From Paraburkholderia antibiotica (GTDB taxonomy: Bacteria; Pseudomonadota; Gammaproteobacteria; Burkholderiales; Burkholderiaceae): a DNA stretch of 64,000 nucleotides. Location of the stretch: positions 248,001 to 312,000 of the forward strand of contig NZ_JABBFZ010000005.1 in NCBI RefSeq assembly GCF_012927125.1, given 5' to 3'. The notes under the pieces were generated by a model. The model made no database searches. It was not told the DNA's origin and saw nothing but the letters and a program-made list of their open reading frames with translations. The first letter of the stretch is position 1; each line of letters opens with the position of its first letter. This document shows positions 34,109 through 41,905 of this stretch, in pieces. A program made the position numbers and the translations under genes.

Positions 34109-35560
34109 ATGTTGAATAACCCCTCTCGCGCGCAGCCGGCAGCGGTATCGATGCATGCGCCGCGTCGTCGCCTCGGTGGTGCCGCCGCGCTGGCGGCGGC
34201 GTTTTCGCTGTTCTCGCTGGTCGTCGTGTGGCACGAGCTGCACGGCCCGAGCGCGCACGCCGCCGACGAACCGATCGCCCAGGCGCACGCCGACGATGCG
34301 GACCAAACGCCCGACGACGTGGCCACGCTCACGGCTCCCGGCGTGAATGGTGCAAACGGCGCGAATGGTGCGAATGGCGAGCTGATCCGGCGCGGCGAAT
34401 ATCTGGCCCGTGCCGCCGATTGCGCGGCCTGCCACACGGCGGACAAAGCGCGCCCGTTCGCGGGCGGTCTGCCGATCAGCACGCCGTTCGGCACGATCGT
34501 GACGCCGAACATCACGCCCGATCCCGACACTGGCATCGGCCGCTGGAGCGACGCCGATTTCCTGCGCGCGATGCACGAAGGCATCGGCAAGAGCGGCGAG
34601 CGGCTCTATCCGGCGTTCCCGTACACCGCGTACACGCGCGTGACCGAGCAGGACGTGCTGGCGATTCGCGCGTATCTGAACACGCTCACGCCGATTCACT
34701 ACACGCCGCCCGCGAATAGCCTCAAGTTTCCGTTCAACCAGCGCTGGCTGATGGTGTTCTGGAATCTGTTCAACTTCACCGAGGGGCGCTTCGTGCCGGA
34801 CCCGAAGCAGAGTGCCGAATGGAATCGCGGCGCGTATCTGGTCGAAGGCCTCGCGCATTGTGAGGAGTGCCATACGCCGCGCAATTTCATGCAAGGGCTG
34901 CAATCGGGCGCGCGCTTCTCCGGCGCGGTGCAGGCCGGCTGGCACGCGTTCAACATCACGCCGGACAAGCTGAGCGGCGTCGGCGAATGGAGCGACGACG
35001 AACTGATCGCGTATCTGTCGACCGGCGCGGCGCCGGGTCGCGCGAACGCGGCCGGGCCGATGGGCGAGGTGGTCGCGAACAGCACGCAGCATCTGACGCC
35101 GGTCGATCTGCGCTCGATCGTCGTGTATCTGCGCTCGCTGCCGCCCGTGAGCGGCGGCGACACGCGCGGGCGTCATCAATGGGGCACGCCTGCCGACGAT
35201 GTCACCGCTTTGCGCGGCACCGCGATTACCGGTGTGAACGGCGCGCAACTGTTCGTCGCCAATTGCGCGAGCTGTCATAGCTGGACCGGGCAGGGCGTCG
35301 GCGCGAGCGCGCCGGGCGCGTATCCGTCGCTGATCCATAACTCGACGGTCGGCGCGACCGACGCGAACAATCTCGCGCTGGTGATCCTGCACGGCGTGAA
35401 CCGCGCGACCGCGCACGCCGACGTGATGATGCCCGCGTTCGGCGGCCATCTCGACGACGAGCAGATCGCGGCGATCACCAACTACGTGACGAGGCAGTTC
35501 GGCAATCCGCAGGCGACGATGTCCGCGGGGCAGGTGGCGAAGCTGCGGACGTTGCAGTAG
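34109..35560 (+). CDS. Triheme cytochrome c subunit of the FAD dehydrogenase
   Basis: 483 aa. An N-terminal hydrophobic segment (~22-45) serves as signal/anchor. Three CxxCH heme c sites are present: CAACH, CEECH and CASCH, in the usual layout of membrane gluconate/alcohol dehydrogenase cytochromes. It takes electrons from the GMC subunit and reduces ubiquinone. Between the signal and the first heme is a small tandem Asn-Gly-Ala repeat (GANGANGANG, from a 9-base DNA repeat near 34345-34380). ATG 34109 has a GGAGAG ribosome site and lies 20 bases after the GMC stop; the frame stays open far upstream inside the GMC gene but that is not used. Confidence 0.92.
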   Translation: MLNNPSRAQPAAVSMHAPRRRLGGAAALAAAFSLFSLVVVWHELHGPSAHAADEPIAQAHADDADQTPDDVATLTAPGVNGANGANGANGELIRRGEYLARAADCAACHTADKARPFAGGLPISTPFGTIVTPNITPDPDTGIGRWSDADFLRAMHEGIGKSGERLYPAFPYTAYTRVTEQDVLAIRAYLNTLTPIHYTPPANSLKFPFNQRWLMVFWNLFNFTEGRFVPDPKQSAEWNRGAYLVEGLAHCEECHTPRNFMQGLQSGARFSGAVQAGWHAFNITPDKLSGVGEWSDDELIAYLSTGAAPGRANAAGPMGEVVANSTQHLTPVDLRSIVVYLRSLPPVSGGDTRGRHQWGTPADDVTALRGTAITGVNGAQLFVANCASCHSWTGQGVGASAPGAYPSLIHNSTVGATDANNLALVILHGVNRATAHADVMMPAFGGHLDDEQIAAITNYVTRQFGNPQATMSAGQVAKLRTLQ

Positions 35561-35769
35561 CCGTGGTGCGTCATCGCCTACGCGATCGCGAATGGGGAGC
35601 GAGCGACGGCCGTCCCGCAGGATTGACTGACAATTCGCGTATTTGTCGGTAATACGTACCTCGAATGTGCGGTTTTTGCGTGGTTTTATGTCGTTTTTGC
35701 GAATTCATGCGTGTTGCTACGAGAGGCAGCGCGCATACGGATTGGCGTGGGTCGCATTATTATGCAGAG

Positions 35770-36510
35770 ATGGATTCCGCACTCGTCACCCGCCCGGTTC
35801 AGCATCATGCCGCCAACGAAGCCGGCCGCGATTTCGTGGTCGGCGACCTGCATGGCTGCGTCGATGCGCTGCGCTACCTGCTGTGTCAGATCGCATTCGA
35901 TCCGACGCGCGACCGGCTGTTTTCGGTCGGTGATCTGGTCGATCGCGGGGAGCAATCGGAGGAGGCGCTCGCGCTGCTCGCGAAGCCGTGGTTCTTTGCG
36001 GTGCTCGGCAATCACGAAGACACGCTGTGCGCGGTCGCCGACGGCCGCTTGCGACGCCAGTGGTGGTACGGCATCGGCGGCTCGTGGGCGGCGGGCTTGC
36101 CCGACGAACGGCTGCGCCACTACGCGGAACATCTGCGTACGCTGCCGCTCGTGCGTGTGGTCGGCAGCGGCAAGGAGCGCTTCAATATTCTGCATGCCGA
36201 ATTTTTCGGCTCGGACGCCGAACTCGACGCCGGCAATTATTCGGCCGAAACGCGCCAGCAATTGCTATGGGGCCGCGAGCTCGCGCTGGGCAACGGCGAT
36301 CCGTTGCGGCAGCGCGGATTGTCGCTGACTTACTGCGGCCATACGCCGGTGCGCGACATCACGCAGATCGGCTCGCAGGTGTTCATCGATACCGGCGCGT
36401 TCGGGCCCGGCGGCTCGTTGACGATCGTGCAGCCGCAGGCGCTGCGGCGCTGGTCGATCTCGGTCGAGGCAGCACGCGCGGAAGGGGCCGCGGCGCTGGC
36501 GTTGCCTTGA
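35770..36510 (+). CDS. PP2A-like serine/threonine protein phosphatase (metallophosphoesterase)
   Basis: 246 aa. Metallophosphoesterase motifs in order: GDLHG (~26-30), GDLVDRG (~56-62), GNHE (~83-86), a late CGHTP and the final His-containing strand. This combination matches the bacteriophage-lambda phosphatase/PrpA-type family, which dephosphorylates Ser/Thr (and sometimes His) phosphoproteins with two metal ions in the cytosol. ATG 35770 (MDSALVTRPV) is chosen because the 35 residues upstream in frame are Cys/Phe-rich and unlike the family. It stands alone, 209 bases after the dehydrogenase operon. The target is unknown. Confidence 0.87.
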   Translation: MDSALVTRPVQHHAANEAGRDFVVGDLHGCVDALRYLLCQIAFDPTRDRLFSVGDLVDRGEQSEEALALLAKPWFFAVLGNHEDTLCAVADGRLRRQWWYGIGGSWAAGLPDERLRHYAEHLRTLPLVRVVGSGKERFNILHAEFFGSDAELDAGNYSAETRQQLLWGRELALGNGDPLRQRGLSLTYCGHTPVRDITQIGSQVFIDTGAFGPGGSLTIVQPQALRRWSISVEAARAEGAAALALP

Positions 36511-36531
36511 GGCTGCCGGCCTGTCCTTTCT

Positions 36532-37233
36532 TTAGCCGACCTGATTGAGCTCGAACACGATATCGACGCTCGAACCGTTCCAGTTGTATTCCAGATACGC
36601 CGCGTGATGACAGGCGCGCAGCAGCGTCGTGCGGAAGGCGGCGAGGCATTCGCCGGCGGCGTCGCGCACCGACGGATAGACGATGCCCGGCGCGCCGGCC
36701 TCCCGCACCGCGCGTCCGAGCGCCTGGCCGGCGAGGTAGTCGTGCGGCGACAGCACGGCGGGATCGAGCGCGGAGTCGTGCCGCAGATCGACCACGCTGC
36801 CTTGCGCGACCACGGTGTACAGACGCATCTGCTGCCGCATCGGCGGCTCGGCGGTCGCTTCGAGAAACTTGCCCGTGTGATAGCGCGTTTCGGCGATCGC
36901 GGTTTCGCGCGAACGCGCGCAATAGAACACGCCGTACGTGCCGTCCGAAAAGCGGCTGCCGAGCGGATTCAGATGCGTGAGCGCGGCCATGATCGGCCCA
37001 TAGCCGGGGCCAAAGCGGCGCTCCTCGCGCGGCACCAGATCGAGTTCGCCGATCTCGGTGCGCAGACGGTCGTTGGTCATCGCTTCGAGCGCGTACAGCG
37101 CGTCGAAATCTTCCGGCGAGGCGACCCGGTCGAACAGGTTGACGGCCGGAAAGCGCGTCGGAATCACGCGATACGCGGGCGACCAGTCGAGCGCGGCGCT
37201 GGTCCAGCGGTCCTGCCATTGCGGTTGTGTCAC
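36532..37233 (-). CDS. RES-domain toxin of a RES/Xre toxin-antitoxin pair
   Basis: 233 aa from GTG 37233. The RES domain shows the conserved Arg/Tyr/Glu pattern: YRVIPTRFP near residue 20, then GSRFSDGTYGVFYCA with SRETAIAETRYH, and later YPSVRDAAGECLAAF around the Ser-containing last motif. Characterised RES toxins are NAD+-consuming and structurally close to ADP-ribosyltransferases. The GTG overlaps the antitoxin stop codon (GTGA), so translation is coupled and the toxin is made after the antitoxin, the normal order for this class. Confidence in family is high; activity is inferred. Confidence 0.88.
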   Translation of the reverse strand: MTQPQWQDRWTSAALDWSPAYRVIPTRFPAVNLFDRVASPEDFDALYALEAMTNDRLRTEIGELDLVPREERRFGPGYGPIMAALTHLNPLGSRFSDGTYGVFYCARSRETAIAETRYHTGKFLEATAEPPMRQQMRLYTVVAQGSVVDLRHDSALDPAVLSPHDYLAGQALGRAVREAGAPGIVYPSVRDAAGECLAAFRTTLLRACHHAAYLEYNWNGSSVDIVFELNQVG

Positions 37234-37667
37234 GCCCAGCCGCCTCGCATCGCGTCGAGATACTGGCGCACGGCGACCAGGTCGCTGATGTTGCCCGCCA
37301 GCATGCGGTCCAGCGCGCGACGGCCGCCGAACGGCGGCGCGCTGTTGGGGCGTTTGATCCACGCATCGGCGGCGCTTGGCTGCGGCAGCAGAATCTGCAG
37401 CGCCTTGTAGATGCCGAGCAGCAGCGATAGCCGCTCCAGCGTGTCGCGGCCGAGGCGCGCGGTTTGGGGCGACGCCTTCCATTTGAAGAAGGTCGAGCGA
37501 CCCGGCGAGCCGAGCAGCACGATCTGCTCGTCGGCGTTCAGGTCCCAGTCGCGCGCAATGTTGAAGAACGCGCGCAGGCCCGCTGCGGACATTTCCGGGA
37601 GCGTCGGCTCCGAAGGCGAGCGTCGCGGCGGCGCTTCGGGCGTGGTGAGTCGGGCGGCGTGTGCCAT
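37230..37667 (-). CDS. Xre/MbcA/ParS-type antitoxin
   Basis: 145 aa. It has an N-terminal Xre-like helix-turn-helix (AADLNADEQIVLLGSP-type region around residues 40-75, with STFFKWKA) and a C-terminal DUF2384-like toxin-binding domain (LLLGIYKALQILLP, ADAWIKRPNSAPPFGGRRALDRML). The AWIxxPN...FGG..L pattern is the hallmark of this antitoxin family. It is expected to block the RES active site and to autorepress the operon. It is first in the two-gene operon and has a well-placed promoter at 37701-37728. Confidence 0.88.
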   Translation of the reverse strand: MAHAARLTTPEAPPRRSPSEPTLPEMSAAGLRAFFNIARDWDLNADEQIVLLGSPGRSTFFKWKASPQTARLGRDTLERLSLLLGIYKALQILLPQPSAADAWIKRPNSAPPFGGRRALDRMLAGNISDLVAVRQYLDAMRGGWA

Positions 37668-37700
37668 AAACGGGTGAGTCCTTATGCATACTTTATTTCG

Positions 37701-37728
37701 ATATTAGTCCAGAAATAGATTTTTGCAA
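37701..37728 (-). promoter_or_regulatory. Sigma-70 promoter of the toxin-antitoxin operon
   Basis: On the minus strand TTGCAA (37728-37723), a 16-base spacer, then TAATAT (37706-37701), 34 bases upstream of the antitoxin ATG. It stands out in an AT-rich patch. Confidence 0.6.
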
Positions 37729-37733
37729 GAGAA

Positions 37734-37739
37734 TATAAT
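37734..37739 (+). promoter_or_regulatory. -10 box for the Ala-rich secreted protein gene
   Basis: A perfect TATAAT 41 bases before ATG 37781, divergent from and almost touching the toxin-antitoxin promoter. No convincing -35 at 16-18 bases. Confidence 0.45.
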
Positions 37740-37780
37740 CCCGGCTGCATTTTGCAGTCGTCGATCAGGAGAAGCAGGAG

Positions 37781-38479
37781 ATGCGGGTTCGAGCAGTAGC
37801 AGCGGCGCTGGCCGTGTGGTGTGTATCGGAGGCGGCCTTGGCTGCGGGTTATACGGAAGTGTGGAATCCGCCCGAGTCGACCGGGCATGTCGCGAGCGGG
37901 CATATCGCGAAGGCGGCGCCGGCCCGGCCGGCGACGTCGTCGGCGAAAGCGGGCAGCCGCGCCGGCAACAAGGCCGGGGCCGGTGCGCAGATGAAGCAGA
38001 TGGCCGGTGCTTCTCGCCATGGCGCTTCGCATGCGGTGCCGGGTGGCGCGCAGCATGGCGCCAGGCTCGCGGCGCATGGCGGCGGCGCGAAAAAGGTCGC
38101 GGCGGGCGAGGTGGTGAAGGGCGGTAAGAAGGGCAGCGCCAAGGTGGCGGCCGCAGGCAGGAAACCCCGCGCGCACGCCGCCGTGACCGCGCAGGCCACG
38201 AAGCCGCATCCGCAAGCGCATGTGCAACTGGCTCACGCGAAGCCGGGTCAGGGCAAGGTGATGAGCGCGAACTTCGCGACGGGTCGTGCCGCCCGTCCGC
38301 ACGTGCTCAGGGTCGCGGCGAAGCCGGCGGTTTCTCACGCCGCCCGCGCCAATCCGATCAAGCCGGCGGTGCAGACCGCGCCGGCCACGTCCGCCGACGT
38401 CAACAACATCGTACCGATGGGCTCCGTGCCCAATCCGGCCACGGCCAGCAGCGGGTCGCTGCCGCCGATCATCCACTGA
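37781..38479 (+). CDS. Secreted basic Ala/Lys/His-rich protein of unknown function
   Basis: 232 aa. A clear Sec signal peptide (MRVRAVAAALAVWCVSEAALA, cut near A21-A22) is followed by YTEVWNPPES, then ~190 residues of low-complexity Ala, Gly, Lys, Arg and His. The tail reads NNIVPMGSVPNPATA and ends LPPIIH. The mature protein is strongly basic, somewhat like histone-H1-type tails, but secreted. AGGAG sits directly before the ATG. I do not recognise a family. Possible roles such as binding DNA, polyphosphate or envelope polymers are guesses. It is divergent from the toxin-antitoxin operon. Confidence 0.7.
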   Translation: MRVRAVAAALAVWCVSEAALAAGYTEVWNPPESTGHVASGHIAKAAPARPATSSAKAGSRAGNKAGAGAQMKQMAGASRHGASHAVPGGAQHGARLAAHGGGAKKVAAGEVVKGGKKGSAKVAAAGRKPRAHAAVTAQATKPHPQAHVQLAHAKPGQGKVMSANFATGRAARPHVLRVAAKPAVSHAARANPIKPAVQTAPATSADVNNIVPMGSVPNPATASSGSLPPIIH

Positions 38480-38523
38480 GATCCACTCAGTCCGCGCTAC
38501 GCGGTGGCGTGACCGTCATTGCG

Positions 38524-39375
38524 TCACGCCGCCGCGAGCCCGTTCGCGAGCAGCCGCAACGTCTCCGCCGAACGTGGTTCGCGCACGCGCGAATGCAGCG
38601 TGACGCGCGATTCCGGCAGCGCCGGCAAGCCGAGCCGCGCGCCGACATCGATCAGACCGCGCGGCGCGACCCGTCGCGCGAGCGGCGACACGGCGAGGCC
38701 CGCTGCCACCGCCGCGCCGACCGCCGCGACCCCGCCGCCGACAAACACTTCCTGCCACGCAATCCCCGCCGCCGTCAGTGTGCGCAGCGCGACGTCGCGC
38801 ACGTTGCAGGGCGGACTCAGCAGCGCGAGCGCCAGCGGCTCGCCGACGCGCGGCAGCCAGCTCGGCGTGGCGAGCCAGCCGAGCGGCTCGCTGAATAGCG
38901 CCTGTGCGTCGTCGCGCGGTGGCTCATCGGGGCCGTAGCGGACGATCGCCGCATCGAGCCGGCGTTCGTCGAATTGCGCGAGCAGCGTCGCCGACGAGCC
39001 CATGTGCAGCTCGATCACGAGCCCCGGATCGTGCGCGTTGAGACGGGCGAGCAGGTGCGGCAGATCGGGGCCGGCGACGTGTTCGCTGAGCCCGAGCGTG
39101 AGCTTCCGTCGCTCGACCGACAGCGCGCCGAGCGCGCGCTCGTGCGCATTCAGCAGCTCGCGGGCGGCGCCGAGAAACGCGTTGCCGTCGGCGGACAGAC
39201 GCACGACGCGTGGCGTGCGCTCCAGCAACTGCTTGCCCAGATGGGCTTCGAGCCGCTTCAGCTTGAGGCTGACGGCCGATTGCGTGGTGTCGAGCGCGTC
39301 GGCGGCGCGCGTGAAGCTGCGCAGATCGGCGACCAGCACGAAGGCCCGGACCGCATCGAGATCGAGGACTTTCAT
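38524..39375 (-). CDS. LysR family transcriptional regulator
   Basis: 283 aa. The N-terminal winged helix is clear: LDAVRAFVLVADLRSFTRAADAL, TTQSAVSLKLKRLEAHLGKQLLER. The C-terminal ~190 residues form the effector-binding domain (LTLGLSEHVAG...). It is divergent from the tautomerase gene with 98 bases between, the usual layout for a LysR regulator controlling its neighbour. An inverted repeat of LysR type (TTTCAT-N5-ATGAAA, 39370-39386) overlaps its own start codon and fits negative autoregulation. Effector unknown. Confidence 0.92.
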   Translation of the reverse strand: MKVLDLDAVRAFVLVADLRSFTRAADALDTTQSAVSLKLKRLEAHLGKQLLERTPRVVRLSADGNAFLGAARELLNAHERALGALSVERRKLTLGLSEHVAGPDLPHLLARLNAHDPGLVIELHMGSSATLLAQFDERRLDAAIVRYGPDEPPRDDAQALFSEPLGWLATPSWLPRVGEPLALALLSPPCNVRDVALRTLTAAGIAWQEVFVGGGVAAVGAAVAAGLAVSPLARRVAPRGLIDVGARLGLPALPESRVTLHSRVREPRSAETLRLLANGLAAA

Positions 39376-39386
39376 TTCAGATGAAA
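39370..39386. promoter_or_regulatory. LysR-type operator between LysR gene and tautomerase
   Basis: TTTCAT (39370-39375) and ATGAAA (39381-39386) around a 5-base centre fit the T-N11-A dyad. It covers the LysR start codon and lies ~90 bases upstream of the tautomerase ATG. Confidence 0.5.
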
Positions 39387-39473
39387 ATGAATGAAATAGG
39401 CAGGGATGTCTGTTTATTATGACTGAGGCCGCCTAAGCTGTGTTTAACCCAACACAGCAAGAAGGAGCCCATC

Positions 39474-39857
39474 ATGCCGCTCACCCGAATCTCCCTGCGC
39501 GCCGGCAAGCCGGCCGATTATCGCGAGGCGCTGACCGTCGGTATCCAGCGTTCGCTGGTGGACACGTTCAACGTGCCGCACGACGACATGTTCATGCTGA
39601 TCACCGAGCACACGGCCGACAACATGATCTACGACCGGCAGTACCAGAACATCCGCCGCGGCGACGACTTCGTCGTGATCCAGCTGACCGTGAGCAACAC
39701 GCGCACGGTCGAGCAGAAGAAGGCGCTGTACAGACGGATCGTCGATGAACTTGGAAAGTCGCCGGGCGTGCGGCCGGAGGATGTGTTTATCAACCTTGTT
39801 GAGGTTGATAAGGAGAACTGGTCGTTTGGGAATGGGGTGGCGCAGTATGCGGGATAA
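39474..39857 (+). CDS. Tautomerase family protein (4-oxalocrotonate tautomerase-like)
   Basis: 127 aa. Pro follows Met directly (MPLTRISLR), giving the catalytic N-terminal proline of the superfamily once Met is removed. The length fits the longer MIF/MSAD-like members, and the C-terminal half PEDVFINLVEVDKENWSFGNG is typical of a widespread bacterial tautomerase group. Substrate is not evident. An AAGAAGGAG ribosome site precedes ATG 39474. It is probably controlled by the divergent LysR regulator. The last ~130 bases are slightly AT-richer, just before the AT-rich island. Confidence 0.9.
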   Translation: MPLTRISLRAGKPADYREALTVGIQRSLVDTFNVPHDDMFMLITEHTADNMIYDRQYQNIRRGDDFVVIQLTVSNTRTVEQKKALYRRIVDELGKSPGVRPEDVFINLVEVDKENWSFGNGVAQYAG

Positions 39858-40136
39858 ACGTGAGGGGGCGTTGTGTCTTCGCTGCCTTGCTCTTTCGGAT
39901 TGGCGTAGAGCGAACAAGGTGGTCAGTACAGGTGCTCCAGAGCGATCGACTATCCCGTTGTCCGCAATGTCCCCTAAACAACTTGGAACGAAAGGAACGC
40001 GCATAGCCAATAACCGTCTTTTCCATTTGACTGAGCACCATCTAGGTATGCCATTCAGCTTTGAATTCGCCTCGTGATCACATACACCTGACGGTGCAGC
40101 CATTCGAAAATTGTATGGAGCAGTTATTCATGCAAT

Positions 40137-40751
40137 TCACTTTTCTGCAACATCCTGTAGTAGTGCAGCGACTCTTGGAATTGCTCGCGCCAAGCTTGGT
40201 GCTCGATCCATAGCTCGACTGATGCTCCAGTGATTTCTTACAAAATCCGTCATGTGAATGTTGTAACCTAGGCCCACTGGTGATGTGGCTCCTTTCCCGG
40301 GCAGCATTTCTTCTCGCAATTCCCGCCGCTTGCTCTTCTTGACAAGCGCTAGCAGTATTTGCTTGGGGTCGAGCTCCGCTTCTGGTCGCGCTGGAAGCAA
40401 ATCCTTACTAATAACTGCAAATTTGGAAAATCCGACGTGGTCTGCAAGGACCCATGCCTCTGCCTCCTTTACAGCTAGTCGCATCGAAAGCCTGTGGCTG
40501 ACATTCGGTGGGAGCCATAAATTACGCTGCGTCACTACACATGGCGCTTGATCCGCGTCAGCAATCATTAATACCGGCATGACACTTTTTGCGACATTGT
40601 TCATCGCCGGAATTTTTCTCCTAAACGGGTCCGCTCCTCCAGCAACGATTCTCTGCTGAATATTTGTGGCAATGTCGCTATGTGCAATCAGAGCTTCCGC
40701 TATTGCACAGCATAATTCGTCCTCACCTACAACGAAAACGGTCCCCGTCAT
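40137..40751 (-). CDS. Small TOPRIM-like protein paired with an OLD/RecF-type ATPase
   Basis: 204 aa. The N-terminal strand VFVVGEDEL ends with acidic residues (E10, E12), and VLMIADADQA carries a DxD (65-67). Together these fit the Glu + Asp-x-Asp metal site of TOPRIM nucleases/topoisomerases. A further motif AVKEAEAWVLAD (~residues 89-100) recalls DUF4276/DUF4435-like proteins found beside ATPases in defence systems. The ATG overlaps the ATPase stop by four bases (ATGA). I read it as the nuclease or effector half of a split OLD or PARIS-like pair; family name is not certain. Composition is AT-rich and foreign-looking. Confidence 0.68.
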   Translation of the reverse strand: MTGTVFVVGEDELCCAIAEALIAHSDIATNIQQRIVAGGADPFRRKIPAMNNVAKSVMPVLMIADADQAPCVVTQRNLWLPPNVSHRLSMRLAVKEAEAWVLADHVGFSKFAVISKDLLPARPEAELDPKQILLALVKKSKRRELREEMLPGKGATSPVGLGYNIHMTDFVRNHWSISRAMDRAPSLARAIPRVAALLQDVAEK

Positions 40752-41905
40752 GCGAACAACCCAAGCTGATCAATTCCTTGCGGATGTGTTTTGGGTAATA
40801 AAACGTCGGCGGGAGACAGTCCTGATGACATCAGTTGGAGTTCGGTCTCGTCAGCCACCCGAGCGACGGTGCCGTCGCTCGCTGGTTCGAGCAAAAGAAT
40901 TGCTCTACCGTCAAGTGGATTGCGCAACAGCGCCTCACTGTGTGTAGTGATAATCACCTGACGACCGAAGGCCTTTTGTTTTCGTAGTACACGATCAATC
41001 ATCAACGGAATGTGAGCCACGATTGCGTCATTTAGAGAAAGCTCAGGCTCTTCCAATAACAGCAGCGAATTGCTTTCCTGTAGCATCCAAAGAAGCCCAA
41101 GTAGTCGCAACGTGCCATCAGAGAATTGATCCTCGCGTTGCCACGCTCCGTGAGTACGCCAATGTTGATATGACGCCATCAAGTGCGGCAGACCAGTGAC
41201 TTTGTCTTGTTCAAATTTGAGTTGATTGAATTGCGGTACGGCTTTTTCCAGAGACTGCTGTATCCGTCTCAATCGCGCATCCCGAGTTTTTTGTGATGTC
41301 TTCGCAATACGTTGCAGCAAACCTTGCCCAAATGGATCGCCCTCAACAATGCGTGCTCCAATTTCGCCATGCTTGAGTAATTGTGGCACTAGGTGAAGAT
41401 AGGTGGTTTCACGGAAAAAATCAGCAACTTCCCGGAAGGCTGTATTTGAATTGATTTGCTCAATAGCCGTTTGGGTAAGTCGTAACGTGTCTCCCTTATC
41501 TTTATTGTCTGGGCGATCAAGAACGGCAGTCGTCCGTCCTCCTCGCTTTACAATTTCTCGAGTGACGAGGACGCGGTGCAGGCCTTTTCCCTCGGGTCTG
41601 AACGCGAGAGTGTATTCCCAGAGAGGATCTGAATCGGCATCTTCGGAAATAGCTACATATATTTCAACTTCATTGTCTGTCCGCGCCTGCAGGCATCGCA
41701 ACTTCGTCAGACCGCCTCGGTCCTCAATCGCTTTTTGCAGTCCGCCACCCGCAGGCTTGCAGATATCACGAAGAAAACGAAAGACATCGAGCAAATTTGA
41801 TTTTCCGGAGGCATTGGCGCCAATTACATAAGTACGACTTCTCAACGGCACGTCAAGATTCTTGAAATTGCGCCAGTTTTTTAATTTTAGTCGGGTAATC
41901 AGCAT
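40748..41905 (-). CDS. RecF/OLD-like AAA (ABC-fold) ATPase of a two-gene module
   Basis: 385 aa from ATG 41905 (MLITRLKLKNWRNFKN, the classic start of this family). Walker A is GANASGKS (29-36). The signature-like FSDGTLRLLGLLWML, Walker B LLLLEEPELSLND and the switch His in VIITTHSEALL are all present, so the ATPase should be active. No TOPRIM domain is fused; it is in the next gene with overlapping start and stop. Such ATPases sense or load in OLD, Gabija and PARIS systems. An in-frame TTG at 41938 is an alternative start. No strong ribosome site is seen. Confidence 0.85.
   Translation of the reverse strand: MLITRLKLKNWRNFKNLDVPLRSRTYVIGANASGKSNLLDVFRFLRDICKPAGGGLQKAIEDRGGLTKLRCLQARTDNEVEIYVAISEDADSDPLWEYTLAFRPEGKGLHRVLVTREIVKRGGRTTAVLDRPDNKDKGDTLRLTQTAIEQINSNTAFREVADFFRETTYLHLVPQLLKHGEIGARIVEGDPFGQGLLQRIAKTSQKTRDARLRRIQQSLEKAVPQFNQLKFEQDKVTGLPHLMASYQHWRTHGAWQREDQFSDGTLRLLGLLWMLQESNSLLLLEEPELSLNDAIVAHIPLMIDRVLRKQKAFGRQVIITTHSEALLRNPLDGRAILLLEPASDGTVARVADETELQLMSSGLSPADVLLPKTHPQGIDQLGLFA

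Noticed and set aside
39858..40136. Possible miniature transposon or att site left of the island
   Set aside because: I looked for terminal inverted repeats and a matching direct repeat near 42400-42500 and found none by eye.
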